A stretch of DNA of 64,000 nucleotides from Cervus elaphus (taxonomy: Eukaryota > Chordata > Mammalia > Artiodactyla > Cervidae): assembly GCF_910594005.1 (NCBI RefSeq), contig NC_057832.1, positions 106,217,152 to 106,281,151 of the forward strand. Direction: 5' to 3'. Below are positions 44,891 to 57,497 of this stretch, piece after piece. Both the position numbers and the translations under genes were made by a program. The notes beneath the pieces are model-generated. The model saw only the letters and a program-made list of their open reading frames with translations, made no database searches and was not told where the DNA came from. The stretch's first letter is position 1, and every line of letters starts with the position of its first letter.

Positions 44891-47721
44891 CATTGCCATT
44901 GTGGTATTAATATTTTTCATTTGATTATCACTATAAAAATATTTAATGAAACTTTATATATGAAAATAAAAATTTATGGATAGATAAACTAAATCCAAAA
45001 CCAAATATAAGAAAAAGCAAAGACTAGATAAAAAATGGAGGTAGCATAGGGAAAGTCAGTATGTACTGCTTTAATCTTTTTCATTCTCTGCTTCTATTGC
45101 ATGTTTTATTTCTTACTTTCCCAGCAAAAGCTTAGAGTTCCTGTCACATCAATCCCAAATTAGCTTTTGCAGGCTAAGGGCCTTAGGCATGAATGTTTCT
45201 GTAAATTGGATAGAAAAAGCATTGCAGTGGTCCAAAGGCTCCCAAGTCAGCTTGAATTTCCAGCATACCTTGGACCAGAGCCTAAACTGACAGCCTGGGA
45301 TGTGTGAGTGTAAGGGAAAGAAGTTGAAACTGCCTCTTATTTCATATTTTCAACATTAAACAGAAACCAAGAGGGAAATGGTTCCAATATTTTATCATGT
45401 GTATTACTTCTAATCCATTCTAAGCTGACAATGTCATACAAACGAACTATAGCAAATGAAATTTTCTCAAACAAAAGTGAAAAACAAACCTCATGATCTT
45501 GATATAAAGTGTAATGTAGTGTAACTATTATATGTATTATTTCAATGAGTAAATGTTTTTTCATAAAATGTAGTAGTCAGTTCTACCACCATTTAAAATT
45601 AAAAATTTGGATTTTTTTATCTCTTAGTATAGTGTGACATCATGATAAACCATAATCCAGAGTTCAGTTCGTTTAATTTAGATTTCCTTTTCAATATTAG
45701 AGCCCTAAAAGGATGACAGAGCCAATGGCCATCATTAAGCACTGAACAGAGAGTTCATTAGCACCTAAAGAGATGAAACAGAGGAAGGAGGGGCCATCCA
45801 AATAGATGGCTTTTCTGTAGTGTGTTATTTAAGGGCTCATAAAAGAAGAGAAGTAGAAAATGCAATATCAAACAAAGGAGCAAAGTAGAGAGTATAAACA
45901 AATAATTGATGCTTTATAACAGTAAAGTATCACGCTTGCTGGGAGAATAAAGCAGAATATTTTTTTAAAGATCAAGTATAAAAAATGTAGCAAAAAAAAT
46001 GAAGTCGGTTGATATGGAAAAGACTGTGTGCTGGGCAGAAGGACTGGCAAGAGCAAATGCATTGGTTTGCGAAGTGGTGGGTAATACCGTTTGCTAATAG
46101 GGATCCTGTCAGGATATTAGGAAGAAGTAAGTACCACTGACATTTTGTTAAAGACAAACAAAAAATGGTGGGAGAGCATGAAGGTTTCCAAGCCAAATCA
46201 AGAAAATGGAAAAGGAAAGTATGTATTCTCTAGGCGTTTGGGATGTGGCAGGAGAGTGCAAGTCAATGTCATCTCCTCCTTGGTGTTACATTTCTTGGAA
46301 ATTAATTCAGTCAAAAGATACATGAAATTTTGCAAATTAATTTTACAAAATTTATAAATAAGTTGCACTTAACCTCTAAGTCCTTACTATTTTTACTACT
46401 ATATAGATATCTATGTGAAAAAAAATAGGTATCGAATGTTGCTTTATATGTACATTTATCTCAATGCATATTGCAAATGCTTCCTTCAGTATTTTTCTGT
46501 ATCCTTTTCATCTGAAGACACATTTCTTAGGTCTTTTAATTTTATATGTGTATGAATTTATTTTATTCAGTTCATTGTTGTATAAACTTTATTACAGTTT
46601 ATTTGTCCATAGATACTTATGTTTTGCCCAGTATTACCCAATTAAAAACCATGCTTCAGGAGTCAATACCCTGTAATGTGCTCAGTGTCTCCTCTTTCTG
46701 TCAAAGGAGACTCTATGGCGTACTGCTTCGAGTCCTATATAGGTATCTCATTTTTACTCAGAGAAGAAGAAAACTTGAAAGCAGTCTGCTCCTATCCTTA
46801 CAACAAGAAAAAAAGCTGAACAAATAGCAATTCAAAGGATTTTCTTGACCCATCAGAGATATTAAGTCAACAGAGCAAAAAGCTAACACAAAATCTGTAA
46901 AGAGATAAGAGCCAACATGGAAAAACAGAACTTTCTGTTGTATCAGTATAACTGGTACTTTTATTGGTATCAATCTGGTCTGTGAAGGCAAATTAATTCT
47001 TAAGTCCAAGTTAATAAAGTTACGTGTAATAAATAACACCTCAAAAGAAACTGAATAAACTATCTTTATCATATACAGACAGCACTCACTTTGCATGATT
47101 TGACATACATGCATTTTTGTTACCATGGTTTAATTAAAACATACTAGCCCTCCAACAACACAGTTCAAATTTTAGTACCACAGTTTATTTTCTGTGAGTA
47201 ATGTGTAAAATACAAACCTCACCACTAGCTTTTCAGTCCACATACCAACAAATCAAAACAAATGATCAGCTACCAACTATGTTATTTCTTTCACAATCAA
47301 TAGGTAATTGGTCATTTCACATCTGTTTACACATAGGAAAGTTTTTACTTACATTTCCTTTTTCTCTCCCATTGATAAACCCATGTGACATTTTACAAAA
47401 ATCAAAAGAGGAAATTGATCAACAAGATGAAAGAGTAGCCTAGAAATACAAAGTAATAATGGCAGGAGAAAATTGAGAAGTAGTTGTAATGAAAAAAAGG
47501 GTGTGACATTGGCAAGTGACATTGGCCCATCTTACACATTGAAGGGACTCTAAGATATTACATGACATTGAAAATGTGAAGAATAAAATTTTGGAAGTTA
47601 ATCCAAACTAAAAAAGGAGAATGACTATTCACCCAAGTCCTGAAAAGATACTCACTCTGAATCAAATGTTACACAAGAAAGCAAACACTATTCAAGCACT
47701 ATTCCTTGATAGGGAATTATC
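44891..47721. other. unassigned stretch
   Basis: No supported gene in 2.8 kb. The minus-strand 122-codon and plus-strand 93-codon frames near 46.5-47.1 kb overlap each other and match nothing I know. The block at 47090-47215 has the look of an old repeat I could not place. An echo of GTGACATTGGC occurs twice around 47503-47525. Confidence 0.4.
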
Positions 47722-49107
47722 TGGTGATCAAAGCGCTGCACTCAATATGTCAGAAAATTCAAAAGACCTAGCAGTGGTCACAGGACTGGAAAAGGTCAAT
47801 TCTTATCCCAATTTCCAAGAAGGGTAGTACTAAAGAATGTTCAAACCATGGAACAATTGCACTCATTTCCCACGCTAGTAAGGTCATGCTTAAAGTCTTG
47901 CATGCTAGGCTTCAGTATTATATGATCCAAGAACTTCCAGACATCCAAGCTGGGTTTAGAAAAGACAGAGGAACCAGAGATCAAATTGCCAACATTCGCT
48001 CAATCACAGAGAAAACAAGGGAATTCCAGAAAAACATCTACCTCTGTTTCATCGACTATGCTAACGCTTTTGACTAAGTGGACCATAACAAACTGTGGAA
48101 AGATCTTAAAGAGATGGGAATACTGGACCATCTTACCTGTCTCCTGAGAAACCTGTATGCGGGTCAAGAAGCAACAGATTCCTGTGTGGAACAACTTATG
48201 GGTTCAGGATTGAGAAAGGAGTATGACAGGGCTATATCTACTGTCATCCTGTTTGTTTAACCTATATGCTGAGCACATCATGAGAAATGCTGGGTTTGGT
48301 GAATTACAAGCTGGAATCAAGATAGGTGGGAGAAACATGAACAACCCCAGATACATGGATGATACCACTCTAATGTCAGAAAGAGCCTCTTGAGGGTGAA
48401 GGAGGAGAGTAAAAGTGCCAACTTAAAACTAAATATTAAAAAACCTAAGATCATGGCATCTGACCCCATTACTTCATGGCAAATAGAAGGGGGAAAGGTG
48501 GAAGCAATGACAGATTTCTTCTTCTTGGGCTCTAAAGTCTCTGCAGATGGTGACTACAGCCATCAAATCAGAAGATAATTACTTCTTGGCAGGAAAGCTG
48601 TGACAAACTTAGACAGTGTGTTGAAAACCAGAGATATTAATCTGCCTGAAAAGGTCTGACGGGTCAAGGATATGGTGTTCCCACTGGTCACGTACAGTTG
48701 TGAGAGCTGGACCATAAAGAAGGCAGAGTGCCAAAGAATGGATGCCTTTGAACTGTGGTGCTGGAGAAGACTCCTGAGAGTCCCTTGGATTGCAAGGAGA
48801 TCACACCAGTCAATCTTAAGGGAAATCAACCCTGAATACTCACTGGAAGAACTGATGCTGCAGCTGAAGCTTCAGTACTTTGATCATGTGATGCAAATGA
48901 CTCATTGGAAAAGTCCCAGATGCTGGGAAAGATTGAGCACAAAAGTACAAGAGGGTGTCAGAGAATGAGATGGCTGGATGGCATCACCGATGCAATGGAG
49001 ATGAACTTGGAGAAACTTTGGGAGATGGTGAGGGACAGGGAGGCCTGGTGTGCTACAGTCCATGGGTTGCAAAGAGTCAGACATGACTGAGCAACTGAAC
49101 AACAGCC
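47722..49107 (+). mobile_element. BovB, 1.4 kb, sense, RT palm to 3' end, inactivated
   Basis: Sense BovB starting in the fingers region ('gtcacaggactggaaaaggt'), through the palm (FIDYANAFD just before a stop, then HNKLWKDLKEMGI) to the catalytic box. The box reads YMDD at 48352-48363, where intact BovB copies as I recall them have YADD. The thumb and C-terminal segments and the 3' tail 'actgagcaactgaacaaca' follow. Several stops and frameshifts make it a dead copy. Confidence 0.95.
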
Positions 49108-49217
49108 AGTGTCTAGAACTCCACACTTCCATTTCAGAGGCCTGGCTTCCATCCCTGGTAAGGAATGAAGATCCCCCATGCTTCATGCTGCAGCCCCCCA
49201 AAAATCTATTCTTGATG

Positions 49218-49325
49218 ATGTTTGTTATTTTTTTAATTTATTTTTTACTGAAAGATAATTGCCTTACAGAATTTTGCTGTTTCCTGTCAAACCTCAACAT
49301 GAATTAGCCATAGGTATACATAGAT
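49218..49325 (-). mobile_element. old ruminant L1 3' terminus, antisense
   Basis: T-rich start, 'tgaaagataattgccttaca', then 'caacatgaattagccatagg' and 'tatacatagata'. A diverged L1 3' UTR end. Confidence 0.7.
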
Positions 49326-49474
49326 AATGTTTATTATTAACAAAGGAATAAAGCATTTCAATATTCATTCATAATTCTTCTAATATTTTAAATCACAGTA
49401 TAATAAGGAAATACTAATTTTGTTATTTTTTTCATTTTTTCTATACATTTATAACCAAGAATAAAGCAGTTTTT

Positions 49475-50803
49475 TTTTTTTTGATGGTTAAGAGCAAAAT
49501 TTTTTTTTTAATTAATTTTTTTTTTTATTAGTTGGAGGCTAATTACTTCACAACATTTCAGTGGGTTTTGTCATACATTGATATGAATCAGCCATAGATT
49601 TACACGTATTCCCCATCCCGATCCCCCCTCCCACCTCCCTCTCCACCCGATTCCTCTGGGTCTTCCCAGTGCACCAGGCCCGAGCACTTGTCTCATGCAT
49701 CCCACCTGGGCTGGTGATCTGTTTCACCATAGATAGTATACATGCTGTTCTTTTGAAATATCCCACCCTCACATTCTCCCACAGAGTTCAAAAGTCTGTT
49801 CTGTATTTCTGTGTCTCTTTTTCTGTTTTGCATATAGGGTTATCGTTACCATCTTTCTAAATTCCATATATATGTGTTAGTATGCTGTAATGTTCTTTAT
49901 CTTTCTGGCTTACTTCACTCTGTATAAGGGGCTCCAGTTTCATCCATCTCATTAGGACTGGTTCAAATGAATTCTTTTTAATGGCTGAGTAATATTCCAT
50001 GGTGTATATGTACCACAGCTTCCTTATCCATTCATCTGCTGATGGGCATCTAGGTTGCTTCCATGTCCTGGCTATTATAAACAGTGCTGCAATGAACATT
50101 GGGGTGCATGTGTCTCTTTCAGATCTGGTTTCCTCGGTGTGTATGCCCAGAAGTGGGATTGCTGGGTCATATGGCAGTTCTATTTCCAGTTTTTTAAGGA
50201 ATCTCCACACTGTTTTCCATAGCGGTTGTACTAGTTTGCATTCCCACCAACAGTGTAAGAGGGTTCCCTATTCTCCACACCCTCTCCAGCATTTATTGCT
50301 TGTAGACTTTTGGATAGCAGCCATCCTGACTGGCGTGTAATGGTACCTCATTGTGGTTTTGATTTGCATTTCTCTGATAATGAGTGATACTGAGCATCTT
50401 TTCATGTGTTTGTTAGCCATCTGTATGTCTTCTTTGGAGAAATGTCTGTTTAGTTCTTTGGCCCATTTTTTGATTGGGTCATTTATTTTTCTGGAATTGA
50501 GCTTCAGGAGTTGCTTGTATATTTTTGAGATTAATCCTTTGTCTGTTTCTTCATTTGCTATTATTTTCTCCCAATCTGAGGGCTGTCTTTTCACCTTACT
50601 TATAGTTTCCTTTGTAGTGCAAAAGCTTTTAAGTTTCATTAGGTCCCATTTGTTTAGTTTTGCTTTTATTTCCAATATTCTGGGAGGTGGGTCATAGAGG
50701 ATCTTGCTGTGATTTATGTCGGAGAGTGTTTTGCCTATGTTCTCCTCTAGGAGTTTTATAGTTTCTGGTCTTACATTTAGATCTTTAATCCATTTTGAGT
50801 TTA
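49475..50803 (-). mobile_element. young L1, 3' part, antisense (unit 1 of tandem)
   Basis: Antisense L1 consisting of T-run tail, 3' UTR and about 360 codons of the ORF2 C terminus. Between the outer T run (49471-49482) and the main tail (49500-49526) lies a 17-nt spacer GATGGTTAAGAGCAAAA. This has the form of a short 3' transduction followed by a second tail. The left flank TAAAGCAGTTTTT at 49462-49474 has no matching copy at the right end of this unit. Its match lies beyond unit 2, at 53028. Confidence 0.93.
49857..50675 (-). pseudogene. L1 ORF2 C-terminal fragment (unit 1), one nonsense codon
   Basis: The minus strand carries the C-terminal domain of the L1 ORF2 protein in two open pieces, 50268-50675 and 49857-50210, in the same frame. 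The break is an in-frame TAG at 50268-50270, where unit 2 has AAG. It falls inside the cysteine/histidine knuckle, just after CWRGCGE. The upstream end is cut by the 5' truncation. Retrotransposon sequence, not a host gene. Confidence 0.9.
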
Positions 50804-53027
50804 TTTTTTTTTTTAATTTTTTTATTAGTTGGAGGCTAATTACTTCACAACATTTCAGTGGGTTTTGTCATACATTGATATGAATCAGCCATAGATTTAC
50901 ACTTATTCCCCATCCCGATCCCCCCTCCCACCTCCCTCTTCACCCGACTCCTCTGGGTCTTCCCAGTGCACCAGGCCCGAGCACTTGTCTCATGCATCCC
51001 ACCTGGGCTGGTGATCTGTTTCACCATAGATAGTATACATGCTGTTCTTTTGAAACATCCCACCCTCACATTCTCCCACAGAGTTCAAAAGTCTGTTCTG
51101 TATTTCTGTGTCTCTTTTTCTGTTTTGCATATAGGGTTATCATTACCATCTTTCTAAATTCCATATATATGTGTTAGTATGCTGTAATGTTCTTTATCTT
51201 TCTGGCTTACTTCACTCTGTATAATGGGCTCCAGTTTCATCCATCTCATTAGGACTGATTCAAATGAATTCTTTTTGACAGCTGAGTAATATTCCATGGT
51301 GTATATGTACCACAGCTTCCTTATCCATTCATCTGCTGATGGGCATCTAGGTTGCTTCCATGTCCTGGCTATTATAAACAGTGCTGCGATGAACATTGGG
51401 GTGCACGTGTCTCTTTCAGATCTGGTTTCCTCAGTGTGTATGCCCAAAAGTGGGATTGCTGGGTCATATGGCAGTTCTATTTCCAGTTTTTTAAGGAATC
51501 TCCACACTGTTTTCCATAGTGGCTGTACTAGTTTGCATTCCCACCAACAGTGTAAGAGGGTTCCCTTTTCTCCACACCCTCTCCAGCATTTATTGCTTGT
51601 AGTCTTTTGGATAGCAGCCATCCTGACTGGCGTGTAATGGTACCTCATTGTGGTTTTGATTTGCATTTCTCTAATAATGAGTGATGTTGAGCACCTTTTC
51701 ATGTGTTTGTTAGCCATCTGTATGTCTTCTTTGGAGAAATGTCTGTTTAGTTCTTTGGCCCATTTTTTGATTGGGTCATTTATTTTTCTGGAATTGAGCT
51801 TCAGGAGTTGCTTGTATATTTTTGAGATTAATCCTTTGTCTGTTTCTTCATTTGCTATTATTTTCTCCCAATCTGACGGCTGTCTTTTCACCTTACTTAT
51901 AGTTTCCTTTGTAGTGCAAAAGCTTTTAAGTTTCATTAGATCCCATTTGTTTAGTTTTGCTTTTATTTCCAATATTCTGGGAGGTGGGTCATAGAGGATC
52001 TTGCTGTGATTTATGTCAGAGAGTGTTTTGCCTATGTTCTCCTCTAGGAGTTTTATAGTTTCTGGTCTTACATTTAGATCTTTAATCCATTTTGAGTTTA
52101 TTTTTGTGTATGGTGTTAGAAAGTGTTCTAGTTTCATTCTTTTACAAGTGGTTGACCAGTTTTCCCAGCACCACTTGTTAAAGAGGTTGTCTTTTTTCCA
52201 TTGTATATCCTTGCCTCCGTTGTCAAAGATAAGGTGTCCATAGGTCCGTGGATTTATCTCTGGGCTTTCTATTCTGTTCCATTGATCTATATTTCTGTCT
52301 TTGTGCCAGTACCATACTGTCTTGATGACTGTGGCTTTGTAGTAGAGTCTGAAGTCAGGCAGGTTGATTCCTCCAATTCCATTCTTCTTTCTCAAGATTA
52401 CTTTGGCTATTCGAGGTTTTTTGTATTTCCATACAAATTGTGAAATTCTTTGTTCTAGTTCTGTGAAAAATACCGTTGGTAGCTTGATAGGGATTGCATT
52501 GAATCTATAGATTGCTTTGGGTAGAATAGCCATTTTGACAATATTGATTCTTCCAATCCATGAACACGGTATGTTTCTCCATCAGTTTGTGTCCTCTTTC
52601 ATTTCTTTCATCAGTGTTTTATAGTTTTCTATGTATAGGTCTTTTGTTTCTTTAGGTAGATATACTCCTAAGTATTTTATTCTTTTTGTTGCAATGGTGA
52701 ATGGTATTGTTTCCTTAATTTCTCTTTCTGTTTTTTCATTGTTAGTATATAGGAATGCAAGGGATTTCTGTGTGTTAATTTTATATCCTTCAACTTTACT
52801 ATATTCGTTGATTAGCTCTAGTAATTTTCTGGTAGAGTCTTTAGGGTTTTCTATGTAGAGGATCATGTCATCTGCAAACAGTGAGAGTTTCACTTCTTCT
52901 TTTCCTATCTGGATTCCTTTTACTTCTTTTTCTGCTCTGATTGCTGTGGCCAAAACTTCCAACACTATGTTGGATAGTAGTGGTGAGAGTGGGCACCCTT
53001 GTCTTGTTCCTGATTTCAGGGGAAATG
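50804..53027 (-). mobile_element. young L1, 3' half, antisense (unit 2 of tandem)
   Basis: Antisense L1 of 2.2 kb: tail (50804-50827), 3' UTR, and ORF2 from the RT palm to the stop. It abuts unit 1 directly: unit 1 ends in 'gagttta' plus T's and unit 2 begins with its T tail. 5'-truncated after 'caggggaaatg'. The right flank TAAAGCAGTTTTT (53028-53040) is followed by AA (TTTT/AA site) and matches the left flank of unit 1 rather than anything at the unit junction. Confidence 0.95.
51154..53027 (-). pseudogene. L1 ORF2 C-terminal half (unit 2), one nonsense codon
   Basis: About 620 codons of the L1 ORF2 reading frame on the minus strand. The RT catalytic box FADD is at 52867-52878, followed by thumb sequence. 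A C-terminal domain of 459 open codons (51154-52533) ends with the knuckle C-x3-C-x7-H-x4-C (CWRGCGEKGTLLHCWWEC) and the native stop. A single in-frame TGA at 52582-52584, after KEDTN, separates the RT part from the rest. No endonuclease domain or ORF1 is present because of 5' truncation. Near-intactness indicates a recent insertion. Confidence 0.93.
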
Positions 53028-53040
53028 TAAAGCAGTTTTT

Positions 53041-55372
53041 AATATCAACAAAACTTTTAAAGAAAATTACATTTTACCCATATATTATTAACATTTTCCC
53101 GGTTTCAGCTTGCATGGTTATTTTTATGGTTCTATAATACCATGAAAAGTTAAGACTGTGTATATATATAATATATTGAATACTATATGTTATATATATA
53201 TAATGTGATTTTTAATTCATAATTTTATAGACATTTAATGTGATATTAATACTTTGCCAGAAAAACATGAAGTTTTTTTCATTTTTTACTTTTGAGGAAA
53301 CACTCTTAAATTAAGAGTAAGAGACATGCCAATTCATGTTATGGATCTGAGCTATAAACCTCAACTCTAGATCTCAAAGACTTTATTAATTTTACTATAT
53401 CCAGCAACCTTTATGTCTTTTGAATAAAAAGTACCATGTGCTAAAATACTGTACTTTATAGTGGTTACATTCCATCAAAACCATGGATAGTTCTAACGCC
53501 GAGACCCCCCTGTTCCTCTGATTCAGCTAAACAGTTGAACATGAACTTTACTTTTACACAGTCAGATTCACATACCAGAGAGCTCCATGCCATTGGGGGA
53601 AAAAAAAATCCCTAAAAGGAATAGAAAGGCAGAGTGAAGATTGAGAGTCATCTTCCAATGTAAAGAATACAGATGAAAGAATGTGATGGAAGGAAGAGTC
53701 TAATAGATAGTTGATTGCTATACAAACCTGCATAAAAATCTCTATTTTGCCAACACGCTGACTGAGATGACATTACCAGGGCTCCATATGAATTTTGGAT
53801 GAGAAGAGAGGAAAAATATCCATGACATATAAAAGCAATTCATACTGCAAGGGTATTCTTCCCCCAGGATCATGTTTTAATACCATCCCCTGATCTCTTA
53901 TTTCATACAAATCCATTAATTTCAGATTTAACAAGAGTCAGTTTGGCCAAAAATAGGAGCTGCATATCTCCTAGGTAGGAAGATGGAAGCCTACAAAATT
54001 TATGACTAATGGTTTTTTCTCTTGCAATCCATTCTATACTGTTGGGATTAGAATTAAATAGCAATAGACTTCCCTTGTTTTAAATTTTTCAAAAGTTAAA
54101 AAAAAAATCTCATTTTATGATACTATTAACAAATCCTATTTCTTTAGCCTCTTCTTTCCTCAGGAAAGCTTGCCATTGCTCTTACTGTCAGTACCCTTTA
54201 CTACTTTTCAAAGTTGATTTCATGCTTTCTTTTATAGAAATTAAACAATGTCACTGAGAAATGTGTGACAAATGATGCTGGACTTACCTTTAGTAGTGAA
54301 TGTTAGAGCACAAACCATGAGAGAACAAAGAACAAAGCCTACCTATTTGTAACTTGTGAGTCAGTTTGAAAGATTTTAAATTAAGGCTTGGAAAGTGCTT
54401 CATCCATGTTCATTGGCCCAGTAAACTCTGACTGAGCTTCCAGGAAATACTTTTATTTATGTATTTTTAAGTCTGTCTATAGTCTAGAATCTGTTTTGCA
54501 TGTTAAATTTCAGGCAAAATTTTCTTCTCTATTCACTCTTATGTTTGATCTTAACTAAACAACATGGGTAGTAGATTTTTCTCTGCAGTCTCAATTTTCT
54601 AGAGAGACACAGTTTTCCAATTAAGAAATCCACACCACCCATGAAATACTTTTGCTAAAGCTTAAAACCACAATGTGATCAGGGCTCTAGAATTAACTAC
54701 AGGAAGTTCAAAAAGTGTTGGTGAAAGAGATCTGTTGAAATACATGACTGTGATGTCCTCTTCAAAATACAGATTGGAGGAGACGCTCCATGGTCAAAGG
54801 GAGTGAGTGGTTACTTGAACAAACAGATTGCAAAATAACAGTAAACTACATATTAAGGAGAAATCTATAGATTGAGACACATTAACTAGTTACAGTATAT
54901 GAACCTTATTTGGATTTTAATTCAAACTGTCAAAAACTGATTTATCAGGGAATTGTGAACACTACTTATGCATTTTAGGATATTACAGGAGTATTGTTTG
55001 ACTATTGTTAGTATTGTGATTACGTTAAAAGGAGGTCTGTCTTTGTGAGATGCATAATAAATATTTATGCAAAAATTATAAGATATCAATGAATTCTGAG
55101 ATTTGCATCAAGATATTTAATATTTACAGCTTAAGAGGTTTGAGTAAATGTTATAAATGAAGCAAGTTTAGGTAGAAAGTTGATGGCTGTTAAAGATGAA
55201 TGATGCATAAATGAGGATTCACTAGATTGTTTTTGCTACAAAAATAACAGCTATTTGATCTATCTTTCAGTTATTTGGAGTGTTTTCGGTTTTCTGTATT
55301 AATCTACCTTTTCTATTTTTAAATGTTAAAATAATCACAAGTATCTTAGTTGGTGCTGAGAAAATAATAACT
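53041..55372. other. unassigned AT-rich stretch
   Basis: No gene or recognisable interspersed repeat in 2.3 kb. A TA-rich segment lies at 53158-53205. Confidence 0.4.
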
Positions 55373-55525
55373 TTGTCCCTCAGTTTCCTCAGTTGTAAAA
55401 TGGAGATAATAGTAGAACTTCCTCAAAGTAATATTGTAAAATATTAAATGATGGGAGAACAAATAAGTTGCTTTGAGTAGCAAATGCTGTCTATTATTTT
55501 TAATACAATATTGCATTAAATGTTA
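55373..55525 (-). repeat. MIR SINE, antisense
   Basis: 'ccctcagtttcctcagttgt' and 'aaaatggagataatagtaga' form the antisense MIR core. A diverged remainder extends to 'gcattaaatgtta'. Confidence 0.75.
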
Positions 55526-56554
55526 TCTATTTCATACTACACATTTAAGTACAGATTTTTACCAATTTTTGTTTGTTCTATTTTGTCTTTTTAACTGACA
55601 GATAAAATGAAGTCAGGGTTATAGTAAGCAGAGGTCTGAAAGATGACAGTAAACACACTTACATATATAAAAGAATATTAAAAGAAGATAGCTGTTCTTC
55701 ACTGCTCTTGAAAATGGAATGTTGCTTTGAATCATTTAAAATTGTGAGCTATCAGAGCAAATAAAAGATATAACAAAGAATTTTTATCTGTGGAAATGAG
55801 ATAGGAGGTAAAAACCAGGATAAACATAAAGAAGTGGTCAAGCTAATTTCTAGAGTGACTTTCAAGGATTGTGATTTTAAGATTATAATAGTAAAGTCCA
55901 TGAATAGATAATGTTCAAATTGTGACAGTTGGATATGAGATATGGTGTGAGATTAAAAGGGAGACATTATCACTCTATTAAAAGCAAGAATAGATAGACT
56001 TCTAAAGAAAATTAGAGGCTGATTTAATAACAAAAACTTTTGATTATAGGATATTATTATTCTTATTGCTAGTGATGTGAGTATAAATAAGCAAATATAT
56101 TCAGAACTTGCAAAAGGATCATGAATAAAAATCATGACAAATGAAAGCAAATTTAAATCAAAGGACATACTTAGTAAGCAAAAAAGAATATTTTCTGGAT
56201 TTATTGGTAACATGAAAAAATAAGAACTATGATTATAGAACAATTAAAATAATAGTTTTTTAACTAGAGTAAATTAGTGTGTTAGGTTTTTTTCTATCCA
56301 CTTTGAAATGCTTTGCTCGCCAGAATTTTTATACTTACATAGGAAAATTGTTATGTCTTTTCAGAGGAACTTTTCAAGATTTTTGACTTTGTACCAGAGA
56401 TTATTTCTCTCCTGTCAAAAACCATCAATAGTTTTCTGCACACCAACTTGTTCACTTTTGCCTTTTCTCTTCCATTTTCTCTTTCTCTTCCTCTTCGGAC
56501 CATTGATGCAGAACTGTGTCAATTTCTTTCTCATTTCTTTTAAATGGTTTAAAT
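55526..56554. other. unassigned stretch
   Basis: No gene or recognisable repeat. The 96- and 82-codon frames here match no family I know. Confidence 0.4.
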
Positions 56555-56587
56555 GAGCTACAATTTACTTGTCACCCAATTCACCAT

Positions 56588-57065
56588 CAGTTCAGTTCAG
56601 TTCAGTTCAGTCTCTCAGTCGTGTCCGACTCTTTGCAACCCCATGAATCACAGCACGCCAGGCCTCCCTGTCTATCACCAACTCCCGGAGTTTACTCAAA
56701 TTCATGCCCATCGAGTTGGTGGTGCCATCCAGCCATCTCACCCTCTGTCATCCCCTTCTCCTCCTGCCCCCAATCCCTCCAAGCATCAGGGTCTTTTCCA
56801 GTGAGTCAACTCTTTGCATGAGGTGGCCAAAGTACTGGAGTTTCAGCTTCAGCATCAGTCCTTCCAATGAACACCCAGGACTGATCTCCTTTAGGATGGA
56901 CTGGTTGGATCTCCTTGGAGTCCAAGGGTCTCTCAAGAGTCTTCTCCAACACCACAGTTCAAAAGCATCAATTTTTCAGTGCTCAGCTTTCTTCACAGCC
57001 CAACTGTCACATCCATACATGACCACTGGAAATACCATAGCCTTGACCAGACGGACCTTTGTAGA
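56588..57065 (-). mobile_element. BovB 3' end, antisense, with TSD
   Basis: From the '(cagtt)n' tail and 'cgtgtccgactctttgcaac' to 'ttgaccagacggacctttgt'. Exact 11-bp TSD CAATTCACCAT at 56577-56587 and 57066-57076. Low divergence and intact flanks suggest a comparatively recent copy. Confidence 0.97.
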
Positions 57066-57300
57066 CAATTCACCATATGGGTCGACAGTTCAGTGGTTTG
57101 AAGCATAGTTATCGGGTTCTGCAACCATCACCATGATCAAATCTTAGTACATTTTTATCAGTACCAAAAAAATCCCCTGTAAACTTAATAAATCGTTTCC
57201 CGTCCCATGGTCCTCACTCTCCATCCACAGCCTTTAACAAACAGTAATCTATTTACCATGTCTATAGATGTGTCTCTTCTGGAAATTTCCTATGAATGGA

Positions 57301-57497
57301 AGGGAAAGTGAAAGTCGTTCCATCTTGTCTGACTCTTTGCGACCCCATGGACTATGTAGTCCATGGAATTCTCCAGGTCAGAAAACTGGAGTGGGTAGCC
57401 TTTCCCTTCTCCAGGGGATCTTCCCAACCCAGGGATCGAACCCAGGTCTCCTGCATTGCAGGCAGATTCTTTACCAGCTGAGCCACAAGGGAAGCCC
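57301..57497 (-). mobile_element. Bov-tA SINE, antisense
   Basis: Antisense Bov-A ('tgtctgactctttgcgaccc') and antisense tRNA head ('gattctttaccagctgagcc'), ending 'acaagggaagccc'. Inside the old L1. The TSD is short (ATGGAA) and not decisive. Confidence 0.93.

Noticed and set aside
51154..52533. 459-codon minus-strand frame as a host gene
   Set aside because: It is the C-terminal part of L1 ORF2, with the characteristic cysteine/histidine knuckle, followed by an L1 3' UTR and tail.
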